Below are positions 8,554 through 16,440 of a stretch of DNA of 44,938 nucleotides, piece by piece (position 1 is the stretch's first letter; every line of letters begins with the position of its first letter). This DNA is from Streptomyces huasconensis (GTDB taxonomy: Bacteria > Actinomycetota > Actinomycetes > Streptomycetales > Streptomycetaceae), in contig RBWT01000056.1 in assembly GCA_004010275.1 (NCBI GenBank), forward strand, positions 1-44,938, written 5' to 3'. The position numbers were made by a program, and so were the translations under genes. The notes below the pieces were generated by a model that was not told where the DNA came from, searched no databases, and saw nothing but the letters and a program-made list of their open reading frames with translations.

Positions 8554-9395
8554 GCACCCGCTCCGTTCGCGAGGGTGGCGCGGTAGCGGTACATCGGCGT
8601 GGCGTCGGCGCTGAACTGGGAGAACGTGAACGGCTCGGCGTTGAGTCCGGTGACGCCCGCGCCGAGGAAGGCGCGGGCGACGGCGCTGCCGCTCTGGGCG
8701 TAGACGGTCAGCGGGACGCGGTGCTCGACGCAGTGCCGCAGGATCAGGTCGAAGGTGCCGTTGCTGAGCGTCATGCCGGTGGCGACCACCGCGTCGGCCT
8801 GCGCGAGGACCTCGGTCATGTCGTCGGTCACGGGGTCGCCCCACGCGGTCGTCCGCAGGTTCAGGTCGCAGGGCAGGCAGACGCCGCCGCGCTCCCGGAT
8901 CGCCGCGACCAGCGGGTTGACGACGCCGATCAGGGCGACCTTGGCGCCGGGCTCGATGTCGAGCAGCCCCGCCACGGCGGCGTCGCGCGCCTCGGCACGG
9001 ACCTCCGGCGTGCCGGTGGGCAGCATGACGCGCTCGGCGTCGTCGGCGTCGCGGTGCGGGCGCACCCGGGAGAGGTAGGCGTCGAGGGCGGCGGTCCGTA
9101 CCGGCGCGGACTCGTCGCGCAGCAGCTTTTCGAGGGAGTGGCCCGAGGCGTTCTCGCAGAACTCCGGGGCGAGTTCGCCCGCCTCGAAGGAGCACGCGCC
9201 GAAGGAGTCACCGACGCGCAGCAGCAGGTAGTGGTTGTGGTAGGTGACGTCACCGCCGGCCAGCCGGGTGGTGTGGTAGAGCCAGAAGGCGCTGGTGACG
9301 GTGAGGTCGGCCGGGTCGGGGCCGTGCTCGCCCGCGAGGACGGCCTCCGTCAGCTCCGCGACGGTGGTGTGGGGCGGGGGTATGGGACGCGACAT
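8550..9395 (-). CDS. DUF4213/DUF364 Rossmann-like protein, putative metallophore biosynthesis enzyme
   Basis: A 281-residue protein with the two-domain DUF4213 (N-terminal, enolase-N-like) plus DUF364 (C-terminal, Rossmann-like) architecture. Supporting segments are VTYHNHYLLLRVGDSFGACSF in the N-terminal half, then VALIGVVNPLVAAI and the DUF364 hallmark ADAVVATGMTLSNGTFDLIL, followed by VPLTVYAQSG. The family is annotated as possible heavy-metal chelation from structural work, and no reaction is established. The ATG at 9395 follows AAGAGAG. The gene sits 61 bp after the PLP enzyme and overlaps the MFS gene by 4 bp (GTGA), so it belongs to the same operon. I infer a role in building or handling a metal-binding amino-acid derivative. 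Confidence 0.85.
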   Translation of the reverse strand: MSRPIPPPHTTVAELTEAVLAGEHGPDPADLTVTSAFWLYHTTRLAGGDVTYHNHYLLLRVGDSFGACSFEAGELAPEFCENASGHSLEKLLRDESAPVRTAALDAYLSRVRPHRDADDAERVMLPTGTPEVRAEARDAAVAGLLDIEPGAKVALIGVVNPLVAAIRERGGVCLPCDLNLRTTAWGDPVTDDMTEVLAQADAVVATGMTLSNGTFDLILRHCVEHRVPLTVYAQSGSAVARAFLGAGVTGLNAEPFTFSQFSADATPMYRYRATLANGAGA

Positions 9396-9456
9396 GGTGT
9401 TCTCTCTTGATCTGCGGGGGTGTTGAGGGGGCCGAAGCGGCCGGCGGTCAAAAGGG

Positions 9457-10446
9457 TCAGGGGGTGGCGGGCCAGGCCGTGGTGGACCAGGGGTGGCGCA
9501 GCCGGTCGAGCGAGGTGATCTCGTGCGGCTTCAACGTGTCGATGTCCAGGGCCTGTTCGTGCCGGGCGTAGGCGCTGTCGACGTAGCGGTGGCCCGTGTC
9601 GGCGGCGATGAAGACGTATGTGCGCGAGCCGTCCCCGCGCCGCTCCCACAGGGCGCTCAGGTACGCGGCGCCCGCCGAGAGCCCGGCGAAGATGCCGCTG
9701 GTGCGCAGCAGGGCGACCGCTCCGGAGACGGCGCAGTCGAAGTTGACCCAGTGCACGCGGTCGTACAGGTCGTGCCGGACGTTCTGGAACTCGATGGCGC
9801 TGCCGATCCCGGCGATGATCATGTCCGGGTCGGCGACGTGCTCGGAGCCGAAGGTGACGCTGCCGAAGGGCTGTACGCCGACGAGTTTCACGTCCCGCCC
9901 GGCCTCGCGCAGATACGTGGCGATGGCCCCGGTGGAGGCACCCGACCCCACGCCGCCGACGAGCGCGAGGGGGCCCGTCGGGATGCCGGCGTCGATCGAC
10001 GCGGCGACCTCGCGGTAGCCGTAGTAGTGGATGGCGTCGTGGTACTGCCGCATCCAGTGGTACGAGGGGTTGGCGGCCAGGATCTCGGCGATGCGCCGCA
10101 CCCTCAGCTCCTGGTCCAGGCGCAGGTTCTTGGTGGGCGCGACCTGTTCCAGCGTGGCGCCGAGTATCTCCAGCTGGACGCGGGTCGAGCGGTCCACGGT
10201 GGTGGAGCCGACGATGTGGCACTTCATGCCGTAGCGGTGGCAGGCCAGCGCCAGGGCCTGGGCGTAGATGCCGCTGGAGCTGTCGATCAGGGTGTCGCCG
10301 GGTTGGACGGCACCCGTGTCGAGGAGGTGACGGACGGCTCCGAGAGCCGAGTAGATCTTCATGGTCTCGAACCGGAGGCAGGCCAGATCGGGTTCGAGGG
10401 ATATGAGATCCGGCTTCTTCACCGCTTCGGCGATGTGTGGATGCAT
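9457..10446 (-). CDS. PLP-dependent cysteine synthase/SbnA-like enzyme, putative metallophore biosynthesis
   Basis: A fold-type II PLP enzyme of 329 residues. The PLP lysine lies in FETMKIYSALGAV (about residue 30). The PLP-phosphate loop is GGVGSGASTGAIATYLRE, followed by VGVQPFGS. The substrate loop, normally (S/T)SGN(T/L)G in cysteine synthase and SbnA, reads SSSGIYAQAL and lacks the usual asparagine, so it is probably not an ordinary cysteine synthase. Relatives replace the 3-substituent of O-acetyl- or O-phospho-serine with sulfur or an amine. A PduX-like kinase gene across the divergent promoter could supply an O-phospho amino acid. It is the first gene of the minus-strand operon, starting at the ATG of 10446 with the Zur-like box 58 bp upstream. 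The frame is intact. Confidence 0.88.
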   Translation of the reverse strand: MHPHIAEAVKKPDLISLEPDLACLRFETMKIYSALGAVRHLLDTGAVQPGDTLIDSSSGIYAQALALACHRYGMKCHIVGSTTVDRSTRVQLEILGATLEQVAPTKNLRLDQELRVRRIAEILAANPSYHWMRQYHDAIHYYGYREVAASIDAGIPTGPLALVGGVGSGASTGAIATYLREAGRDVKLVGVQPFGSVTFGSEHVADPDMIIAGIGSAIEFQNVRHDLYDRVHWVNFDCAVSGAVALLRTSGIFAGLSAGAAYLSALWERRGDGSRTYVFIAADTGHRYVDSAYARHEQALDIDTLKPHEITSLDRLRHPWSTTAWPATP

Positions 10447-10491
10447 GGCGTGGGTCCCCCCGTTGGGACGTCGGAGCGGAAGACGCCGAGA

Positions 10492-10520
10492 GCATCACAC
10501 TAGATGAAAATGATTGTCAA
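10492..10520 (-). promoter_or_regulatory. Candidate promoter of the metallophore operon
   Basis: On the minus strand TTGACA (10520-10515) is a perfect -35, followed after 17 nt by TGATGC as a weak -10. The -35 lies inside the Zur-like palindrome, so a bound repressor would block RNA polymerase. Confidence 0.5.
10505..10519. promoter_or_regulatory. Zur-box-like operator between the divergent metallophore arms
   Basis: TGAAAATGATTGTCA is a 7-1-7 palindrome with one mismatched pair. This is the layout of Fur-superfamily sites, and the A/T-rich half sites TGAAAAT/ATTTTCA resemble actinobacterial Zur boxes rather than the DmdR1/IdeR iron box. It is the only such site I found in the window. It sits in the 149-bp gap between the PLP enzyme and kinase genes and overlaps both candidate promoters. 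A Fur-family gene lies at the end of the kinase arm. Confidence 0.75.
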
Positions 10521-10533
10521 GACCGGGTAGAGT
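10505..10533 (+). promoter_or_regulatory. Candidate promoter of the kinase-regulator arm
   Basis: TGAAAA (10505-10510) and TAGAGT (10528-10533) are separated by 17 nt. The -35 is weak, and the -10 fits the Streptomyces TAGRRT pattern. The upstream element coincides with the left half of the Zur-like box. Confidence 0.4.
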
Positions 10534-10595
10534 CGGCACACTGTCCGGGAGAGGCGGGGCGCCGAGTCGCGGCCCGCCGTGTCGAGAGGAGTCGC

Positions 10596-11607
10596 GTGAA
10601 GCTGTCCCAGGAGGCCGGAGCCAGGGCCCGTCTGCCGCGCCAGGGGCCGCCGAGGGGGGCCGGACCAGGGGTGGCGACCGGTGTCGGCACCGCCTTCGGC
10701 ACCTTCGGGGAGCTGCTCCAGGGCGTGCTGCCCGAGGAGGACGGGGACTTCCTCGTGACGCTGCCCGTCGCCCGCTGGAGCATGGCCACCTACCGCCAGG
10801 AGTCCGCGTCGGGCGAGCTGGAGGTCTGGCCGCCGCACAAGACGAAGGCGCTGCGACTGGCCCGCATGATCGCCGACCTGGCGCCGCGCGGCGCGCGGTC
10901 CGCGCGCGGCGGGACCCTTCACCGTGAGCAGCGTCATCCCCGAGGGCAAGGGGCTCGCCAGCTCCTCCGCCGACCTGGTCGCCACCGCGCGGGCCGTCGG
11001 CCGGGCCCTCGGCGTCCCCATGCCGCCCGCCCGCATCGAACGGCTCCTGTCCCGCATCGAACCCACCGACGGTGTGCTCTACCCCGCGATCGTCGCCTTC
11101 CACCACCGCAGCGTGCGGCTGCGCGCGGTCCTCGGGTCACTGCCCGCCATGGCCGTGGTCGGCGTCGACGAGGGCGGCTCGGTCGACACCGTGGACTTCA
11201 ACCGCATCCCCAAGCCGTTCACCGCCGCGGACCGGGGGACGTACGCCGCCCTGCTCGCGCGGCTCACCGACGCGGTGCGCGCGCGGGACCTCGCGGAGGT
11301 CGGCCGCGTCGCCACCCGCAGCGCCCTGATGAACCAACGCCTGCGCCACAAAAGGCTGTTGGAGCCGATGCGGGCCGTCTGCCGCGAGGTCGGCGGCCTC
11401 GGCGTGGCGGTCGGGCACAGCGGCACGACTCTCGGCGTCCTGCTCGACGCCACCGACCCCGCGTACACCCGCCGGGTGACGGCGGCCTCCCAGGCGTGCG
11501 CGGAGCTGGCGGGCGGCGTCTCGGTCTACCGGACGCTCAGCTTTCGGGGCGCCGGCCCGGGGGGCGCCTCGCGCGCGACGGTGACGCCGGGGGAGGGGGT
11601 GCCGTGA
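10596..11607 (+). pseudogene. PduX-like L-threonine kinase, GHMP superfamily (frameshifted)
   Basis: A GHMP-family small-molecule kinase. PduX-type landmarks are GTFGELLQGVLP at the N-terminus, the ATP loop IPEGKGLASSSADLVATARA, IEPTDGVLYPAIVAF, VDTVDFNR, ATRSALMNQRLRHKRLLEPM and the C-terminal GHSGTTLGVLLD. Known PduX makes O-phospho-L-threonine for cobalamin side-chain assembly, but no cobalamin genes are present here. I infer that the phospho-amino acid feeds the adjacent PLP enzyme. The GTG start at 10596 follows GAGAGGAG. The reading shifts near 10900, between MIADLAPRGA and GPFTVSSVIPEG, probably by a sequencing indel. It overlaps the following Fur-family gene by 4 bp (GTGA at 11604). 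Confidence 0.82.
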
Positions 11608-12107
11608 GCGTGGGGGCCACCGAGCCGCAGGGGTCACCAGGTGGCCGCCCCGGGCCGGCGGGCGGGCGAGCGGTGGCCGGTGTGCGCAGGACCCGCAGCG
11701 CGCCGAGGCGCTCGAAACGCTGGGCCGGTGCCGGGAGTTCGTCTCCGCCCAGGAACTGCACGCCCTGCTCGCCGGGCTCGGCAGCGGGGTCGGACTCACC
11801 ACCGTCTACCGCGCGCTGCGGGAACTCGACCGCGCCGGACTCGTCGACGTCGTACGGGACGAGTCCGGCGAGCGGCTCTACCTGCGGCGCCCCACCGACG
11901 AGCACCGCCACTACCTCATCTGCCGCCGCTGCGGCCGCAGCCGGCCGGTCGACGCGCACGACGTCGAGGCATGGGCCGCGCGCCTCGCCGAGAGCACCGG
12001 CTACGCGGAACTGGAGCACACCCTCGAACTCAGCGGAGTCTGCGGACGGTGCCGCCGCCCCGCCGACGCCGCGCGGACGCGGAGCCCACCCGGAGGGCCG
12101 GACGTGA
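11604..12107 (+). pseudogene. Fur/Zur-family metalloregulator (frameshifted)
   Basis: Read in the frame beginning near 11675, the protein has the Fur winged helix (LGRCREFVSAQELHALL, then GLTTVYRALRELDRAGLVD). It also has the metal-binding signature DEHRHYLICRRCGRSRPVD and the C-terminal GVCGRC. The two CxxC pairs are the structural zinc site, and the HRH and the later His of EHTLEL are likely sensor ligands. The GTG at 11604 overlaps the kinase stop, but this frame does not reach the domain, so there is at least one indel near 11660-11690. The true 3' end is uncertain: the domain frame stays open past 12107, and I give the stop of the starting frame. It is a cluster-linked paralogue, likely the repressor acting at 10505-10519. 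Confidence 0.78.
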
Positions 12108-12146
12108 CGGGCGGGGTGGTGCGCCCTGCCCGTCGACTCCGGCGAG

Positions 12147-14146
12147 TCAGCCGCGTCCCCCGGCCGCGGCGCCACCCTGCCGCCAGGCCGAACCCCGCAG
12201 CAGCCGCAGGCCGTTGAGGCCCACCAGCACCGTGGACCCCTCATGCCCCGCCACCCCCAGCGGCAGCGGCAGGTGGCCCGCCAGGTCCCAGATCACCAGC
12301 GCGCCGACGCACACGGAGGCGATGACGAGGTTCTGCACCACCACGCGCCGGGCGCGCCGGGAGAGCGCCACGACGGCGGGCACCGCCGTGAGTTCGTCCC
12401 GCACCACCACCGCGTCGGCGGTCTCCAGAGCCAGGTCGGAGCCCGTCCCGCCCATCGCGACACCGGTGTGCGCGGCGGCGAGCGCGGGCGCGTCGTTCAC
12501 ACCGTCCCCGACGACGAGGACCCGCTCGCCCCGCTTCTCCCACTCCCGTACGGCCGCCACCTTGTCCTGGGGCAGCAGCCCCGCCCGGACGTCCTCGATG
12601 CCCGTCTCCCGCGCGAGGCGCGCCGCGGCGTCGGCGGTGTCGCCGGTCAGCAGCACCGGGGACGAGCCGGTCAGTTCACGCAGGCCCGCGACCGCCTCGG
12701 CGGCCCCCGCGTCGCGCAGGTCGGCGAGCGCAGCAGGGCCGCGGGGACGCCGTCGACCACCACCAGGACGGCTGTGCGGGCGGCGTCGTCCGCCGCGGCC
12801 CGCGTCATCGCCTCCACCGCCATGACGTCGTACGAGAAGCCTCGTCGGCGGCGAGGAGCCGGTCCGGGCTGCCGACCCGGACGGTGCGGCCCGCGACGAC
12901 GCGCGGAACGCCGTGCCCCGGGGCGGCGGCGAAGTCCCCCGCGTCCGCCAGGGCGAGACCGCGCTCGCGGGCGGCGCCGACCACGGCGCGCGCCAACGGG
13001 TGTTCGCTGGGGTGCTCGGCGGCCGCGGCCAGCGCCAGCACCTCGTCCTCCGTGAGATCCGAACCCGGCAGCGTCCGGATGTCGGTGAGGCGGGGCGCGC
13101 CCTCGGTGAGCGTGCCCGTCTTGTCCAGGGCGACCTTGGTCACCGCGCCCAGCCGCTCCATCACCACCGCCGACTTCACGAGCACGCCGTGCCGCCCCGC
13201 GTTGGCGATCGCCGAGAGCAGCGGCGGCATCGTCGCGAGCACCACCGCGCAGGGCGAGGCCACGATCATGAAGGTCATGGCCCTCAGCAGCGTCTCGGTC
13301 AACGCGGCGCCGAAGGCGAGCGGCACCGCGAAGAGCGCGAGGGTGGCCACCACCACGCCCACCGAGTACCGCTGCTCGACCTTCTCGATGAACAGCTGCG
13401 TGGGCGCCTTGGTCCCGCTCGCCTCCTCCACCATCGCCACGATGCGGGCGATGACGGAGTCCGCGGGGTCCCGGCCGACGCGCACGCGCAGCGCGCCCGT
13501 GCCGTTGAGGGTGCCCGCGAACACCTCGTCGCCCGCCTCCTTCGCCACCGGCAGGGGCTCCCCGGTGATGGTGGCCTGGTCGACCTCGCCGCTGCCATCC
13601 AGCACGGTGCCGTCGGCGGCAGCCGCTCGCCGGGCCGTACGAGCACGGTGTCGCCGACCCGCAGCGCGGCCGCCGCCACCCGCTCCTCGCCGCCGTCCGC
13701 GTCGATCCGCAGCGCCGTCGCGGGCGCGAGATCCAGCAGGCCGCGCACGGAGTCCGCCGTGCGCCGCGTCGCGAGCGCCTCCAGCGCGCCGGACACCGCG
13801 AAGATGACGATGAGCAGGCCACCGTCGAGGAACTGCCCGATGGCCGCCGCGCCCAGCGCCGCCACACCAGCAGCAGGTCGACGTCAAGGCTCCGCTCCCG
13901 CAGCGCCCGCAGCCCCGCCACGCCCGGCTCCCAGCCGCCGGCCGCGTAACACAGGGCGTAGAGGGGGCCCCACGTCCAGGCGGGCGCCCCGGCGAGGTCC
14001 AGCGGGAACCCGAGCAGGAAGGCGGCCGTGGCGAGCGCGGCCCAGCGGACCTCGGGCAGGGCGGTCAGCCGCATGCGGCGCGCCGGTGCGGGAGCGGCGG
14101 TGGCGGAGCCCGGGCTCGGCCGGTCGCCCACCAGGGCGGAGGACAT
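12147..14146 (-). pseudogene. P1B-4-type heavy-metal efflux ATPase (CtpD/CtpJ/CoaT class; frameshifted)
   Basis: An inner-membrane metal pump. Catalytic motifs are TGEPLPVAKEAGD (actuator), DKTGTLTEG (phosphorylated Asp), AEHPSEHPLARAV (HP) and GDGVNDAPALAAA. The intramembrane metal motif is SPC (IVASPCAVV) rather than CPC, and the last transmembrane helix carries HEGSTVLVGLNG. Together these define the P1B-4 subgroup, whose members export Co, Ni or Fe(II). No N-terminal heavy-metal-binding domain is present, also typical. The ATG at 14146 has GAGG upstream. Breaks are seen near 13870, 13620, 12840 and 12725, with homology continuing in another frame each time. It is divergent from the NmtR-type regulator gene. 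Confidence 0.85.
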
Positions 14147-14210
14147 GGAGGGGCACACCTCGTGTTCGGGGACGCTTCGGGGGACGGTCCGTCCACCATA
14201 GCGGAACACA

Positions 14211-14224
14211 TGAAGACCTCTTCA
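14211..14224. promoter_or_regulatory. Candidate NmtR/ArsR-type operator
   Basis: TGAAGA-CC-TCTTCA is a perfect 6-2-6 palindrome in the AT-rich part of the gap between the divergent efflux ATPase and nmtR genes, 26 bp before the nmtR ATG. ArsR-family sensors usually bind short AT-rich imperfect palindromes containing TGAA/TTCA at this place. Assignment is by position and form. Confidence 0.55.
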
Positions 14225-14249
14225 AATATACGACGAGTAAGATTGCCGC

Positions 14250-14617
14250 ATGGGACACGGAGTCGACAGCGAGATCACCCCTGCCGCGCACCTGGACGCG
14301 GACTCCGCCGCCACGATCGCCGCCACCCTGCAAGCGCTCGCCACGCCGTCCCGGCTGATGATCCTCACCAAGCTGCGCCAGGGACCGTGCGGCGTCGGCG
14401 CCCTCGCCGAGGCCGTCGGCATGGAACAGTCCGCGGTCTCCCACCAGTTGCGCCTGCTGCGCGCCCTCGGCCTCGTCACCGGCTCCCGGCAGGCCGCCGC
14501 ATCGTCTACAGCCTCTACGACAACCACGTGGCCCAGCTCCTGGACGAGGCCGTCTACCACATCGAGCACCTGCGCCTCGGCGCGCGGGACCTCCCGCAGC
14601 GGGACGCCCTGGACTAG
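14250..14617 (+). pseudogene. nmtR: NmtR-like ArsR-family Ni/Co sensor (frameshifted)
   Basis: A winged-helix repressor that releases DNA when it binds Ni(II) or Co(II). The protein begins MGHGV, the N-terminus used as a metal ligand in Mycobacterium tuberculosis NmtR, and contains the HTH segment MEQSAVSHQLRLLRALGLV. The alpha-5 metal site reads DNHVAQLLDEAVYHIEH, with Asp-x-His, then His 11 residues on and another His 3 later. This is the NmtR spacing (D91, H93, H104, H107). Near 14500 the frame shifts (GSRQA...IVYSLYD), as if one G were missing. It ends at TAG 14615-14617. The divergent P1B-4 ATPase is the expected target, as NmtR controls CtpJ. Confidence 0.85.
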
Positions 14618-15414
14618 CCGGCCCGGCGGGACCCGCGGGCCCGCGACGCCGCCCTCAACGGTGGACGCCGACCCCTGACCGCCCCCGGCGCGAACCCGGG
14701 CCGCAGCACCAGATCCGCGTCGTACGCACCGCCGTTCTCGTGGCGGTAGGGCAGCGGGCGCGCGGTGGCAGCGTCCGCAGGCGTTCGCGCAAGCCCTCCG
14801 CGGCGCGGGCGTGGCCCGTCGCCGTCAGCCGGTCCGCGCCGTAGACCGCGAACGGCGGCAGCGCGGCCATGCCGGTGTACCAGAACGTCCCGTGCAGCAG
14901 CGGGAACAGCACCTCCTCCAGGTGCCCGTGGATGCCGCGCGGCCCGAAGCCCGACTCCCGGGCGCCGACCGACGTGACGATCAGCGCGCTTCCCGGCCAG
15001 GCCGCCGTCGCCGTACCGCGGCGTGCGGCCGTCGGGCCCCGCCAGACCGAAGCCGAAGCCCTGGACCAGGACGCGGTCGAACCAGCCCTTGAGGATCGCC
15101 GGCGGGCCGAACCACCAGAGCGGGAACTGGAAGACGAGCGCGTCCGCCCAGACGATCTTCTCCTGCTCCCCGACGATGTCCGCGCGCAACGCCCCCGAGG
15201 TGTGGGCGCGTTCCTGTGCCGCCCCCACGAAGAGACGCTCGCGCGAGGAGCCCCCGAAGTCGTCGGTGTCCACGGTGGCCTTCCAGCCCATGGCGTACAG
15301 GTCGGAGACGCGGTGCTCGTGCCCGAGCGCGTCCAGGGTGCGCAGGCCCTCGGCCATCAGGGAGCCGTTCAGGGAGCGCTGTTCCGGGTGGGCGAAAATC
15401 CAGAGAACCTTCAT
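14614..15414 (-). pseudogene. NAD(P)H:quinone oxidoreductase, flavodoxin-like fold (frameshifted)
   Basis: A MdaB/NQO1-like flavoprotein giving two-electron reduction of quinones. Family motifs are MKVLWIFAHPEQRSLNGSL (FMN/FAD phosphate region), WADALVFQFPLWWFGPPAIL and KGWFDRVLVQGFGFG. The frame moves near 15000 (LAGKRA to GPRGIHGHLEEVL) and again near 14775. The downstream part includes FPLLHGTFWYTGMAALPPFA and ends around RPGFAPG. The 3' end is uncertain: one frame stops at 14614, another at 14655. It converges on the nmtR stop. The role is probably oxidative or electrophile stress defence; no link to the metal genes is evident. Confidence 0.78.
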
Positions 15415-15607
15415 GCCCCGATCCTGCGGGGCCGCCCCCGGCGGCAACGAGTGGCCAGATGGCCAGGGCCTGAAAGGATCTGGCCACGGAAACGCACGGC
15501 CGGCGGCCGCCTTCGCGTCTGTGCCGCGGGCCCGCGGGAGGCCCTGGTTAGGGTTGGTGTTCGACCGGCAGCTTCCACCTCCCGGGCCGGGAAGAAGAGA
15601 GGGACTG

Positions 15608-16440
15608 TTGAAGATCCTCATCAGCGCCGACATGGAGGGCGCGACCGGAGTGACCTGGCCGGCCGACGTGCTGCCGGGCACCGCGCAATGGGAGCGGTGC
15701 CGGGCGATGTTCACCTCGGACGTGAACGCCGCCGTGCTCGGATTCTTCGACGGCGGCGCCGACGAGGTGCTCGTCAACGAAGCGCACTGGACCATGCGCA
15801 ACCTCCTCCTGGAGCAGCTCGACGAGCGGGCCCAGATGCTCACCGGGCGGCACAAGGCGCTCTCCATGGTCGAGGGCGTGCAGCACGGCGACGTGGACGG
15901 CGTCGCCTTCCTCGGCTACCACGCGGGCGCCGGCATGGAAGGCGTCCTCGCGCACACCTACCTCGCCAACCAGATCACCGGCGTCTGGCTCGACGGCGTA
16001 CGCGCCAGCGAAGGCCTGCTCAACGCACACGTCGTCGCCGAGTACGGCGTCCCCGTGGTGCTCGTCACCGGCGATGACCTGGCCTGCGAGGACGCCCTCG
16101 GCTACGCCCCCGGCGCTCTGAAGGTCGCCGTCAAGGACCACGTGTCGCGCTACGCCGCCGTCTTCGCACCCCCGCCCGCACCGCCGCCGACATCCGGGCC
16201 GCCGCGAAGGACGCCGCCGTGCTCGCGGTGCGGCACGAACCGGTGGCCGGCGGGCCGTTCACCGTGGAGGTCGAGTTCGACGCCGAGCACCTGGCGATGG
16301 CCTCGACCGTCGTCCCCGGGGTGCGCCGTACGGGGGAGCGCAAGGTCGCGTACGACAGCGGGACGATGTACCAGGGGATTCGTACCTTCAAGGCGGTTAC
16401 GACGATCGCCTCCGCCGCCGTGGAGGAGCAGTATGGCTGA
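15608..16440 (+). pseudogene. M55-family D-aminopeptidase, DppA-like (frameshifted)
   Basis: A zinc D-aminopeptidase that releases D-alanine from D-amino-acid peptides; B. subtilis DppA is the model. Metal and catalytic segments are SADMEGATGV (Asp and Glu), VNEAHWTMRNL, FLGYHAGAGMEGVLAHT and EYGVPVVLVTGDDL. The start is the TTG at 15608 after AGAGAGGGA. Near 16165 the frame shifts (YAAVFAP to RAAAKDAAVLAV), after which the protein runs cleanly to VEEQYG. Length of about 277 codons is normal for the family. It overlaps the M20 peptidase gene by 8 bp, first in a four-peptidase operon. Confidence 0.85.

Noticed and set aside
5924..8557. An 877-codon minus-strand open frame across the permease and MFS genes.
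   Set aside because: It strings together fragments of the MFS gene with arginine/proline-rich antiframe sequence; high GC leaves stop-free shadow frames.
10505..10519. Iron-regulator (DmdR1/IdeR) box at the metallophore promoter.
   Set aside because: The site lacks the TTAGGTTAGGCTAACCTAA-type pattern and has Fur/Zur 7-1-7 form with TGAAAAT halves.
4321..12107. A known [S,S]-EDDS, staphyloferrin B or staphylopine cluster.
   Set aside because: No SbnB-like dehydrogenase, fumarase/argininosuccinate-lyase-type enzyme, NIS synthetase, nicotianamine synthase or opine dehydrogenase is present; only the SbnA-like step and transport genes are shared.
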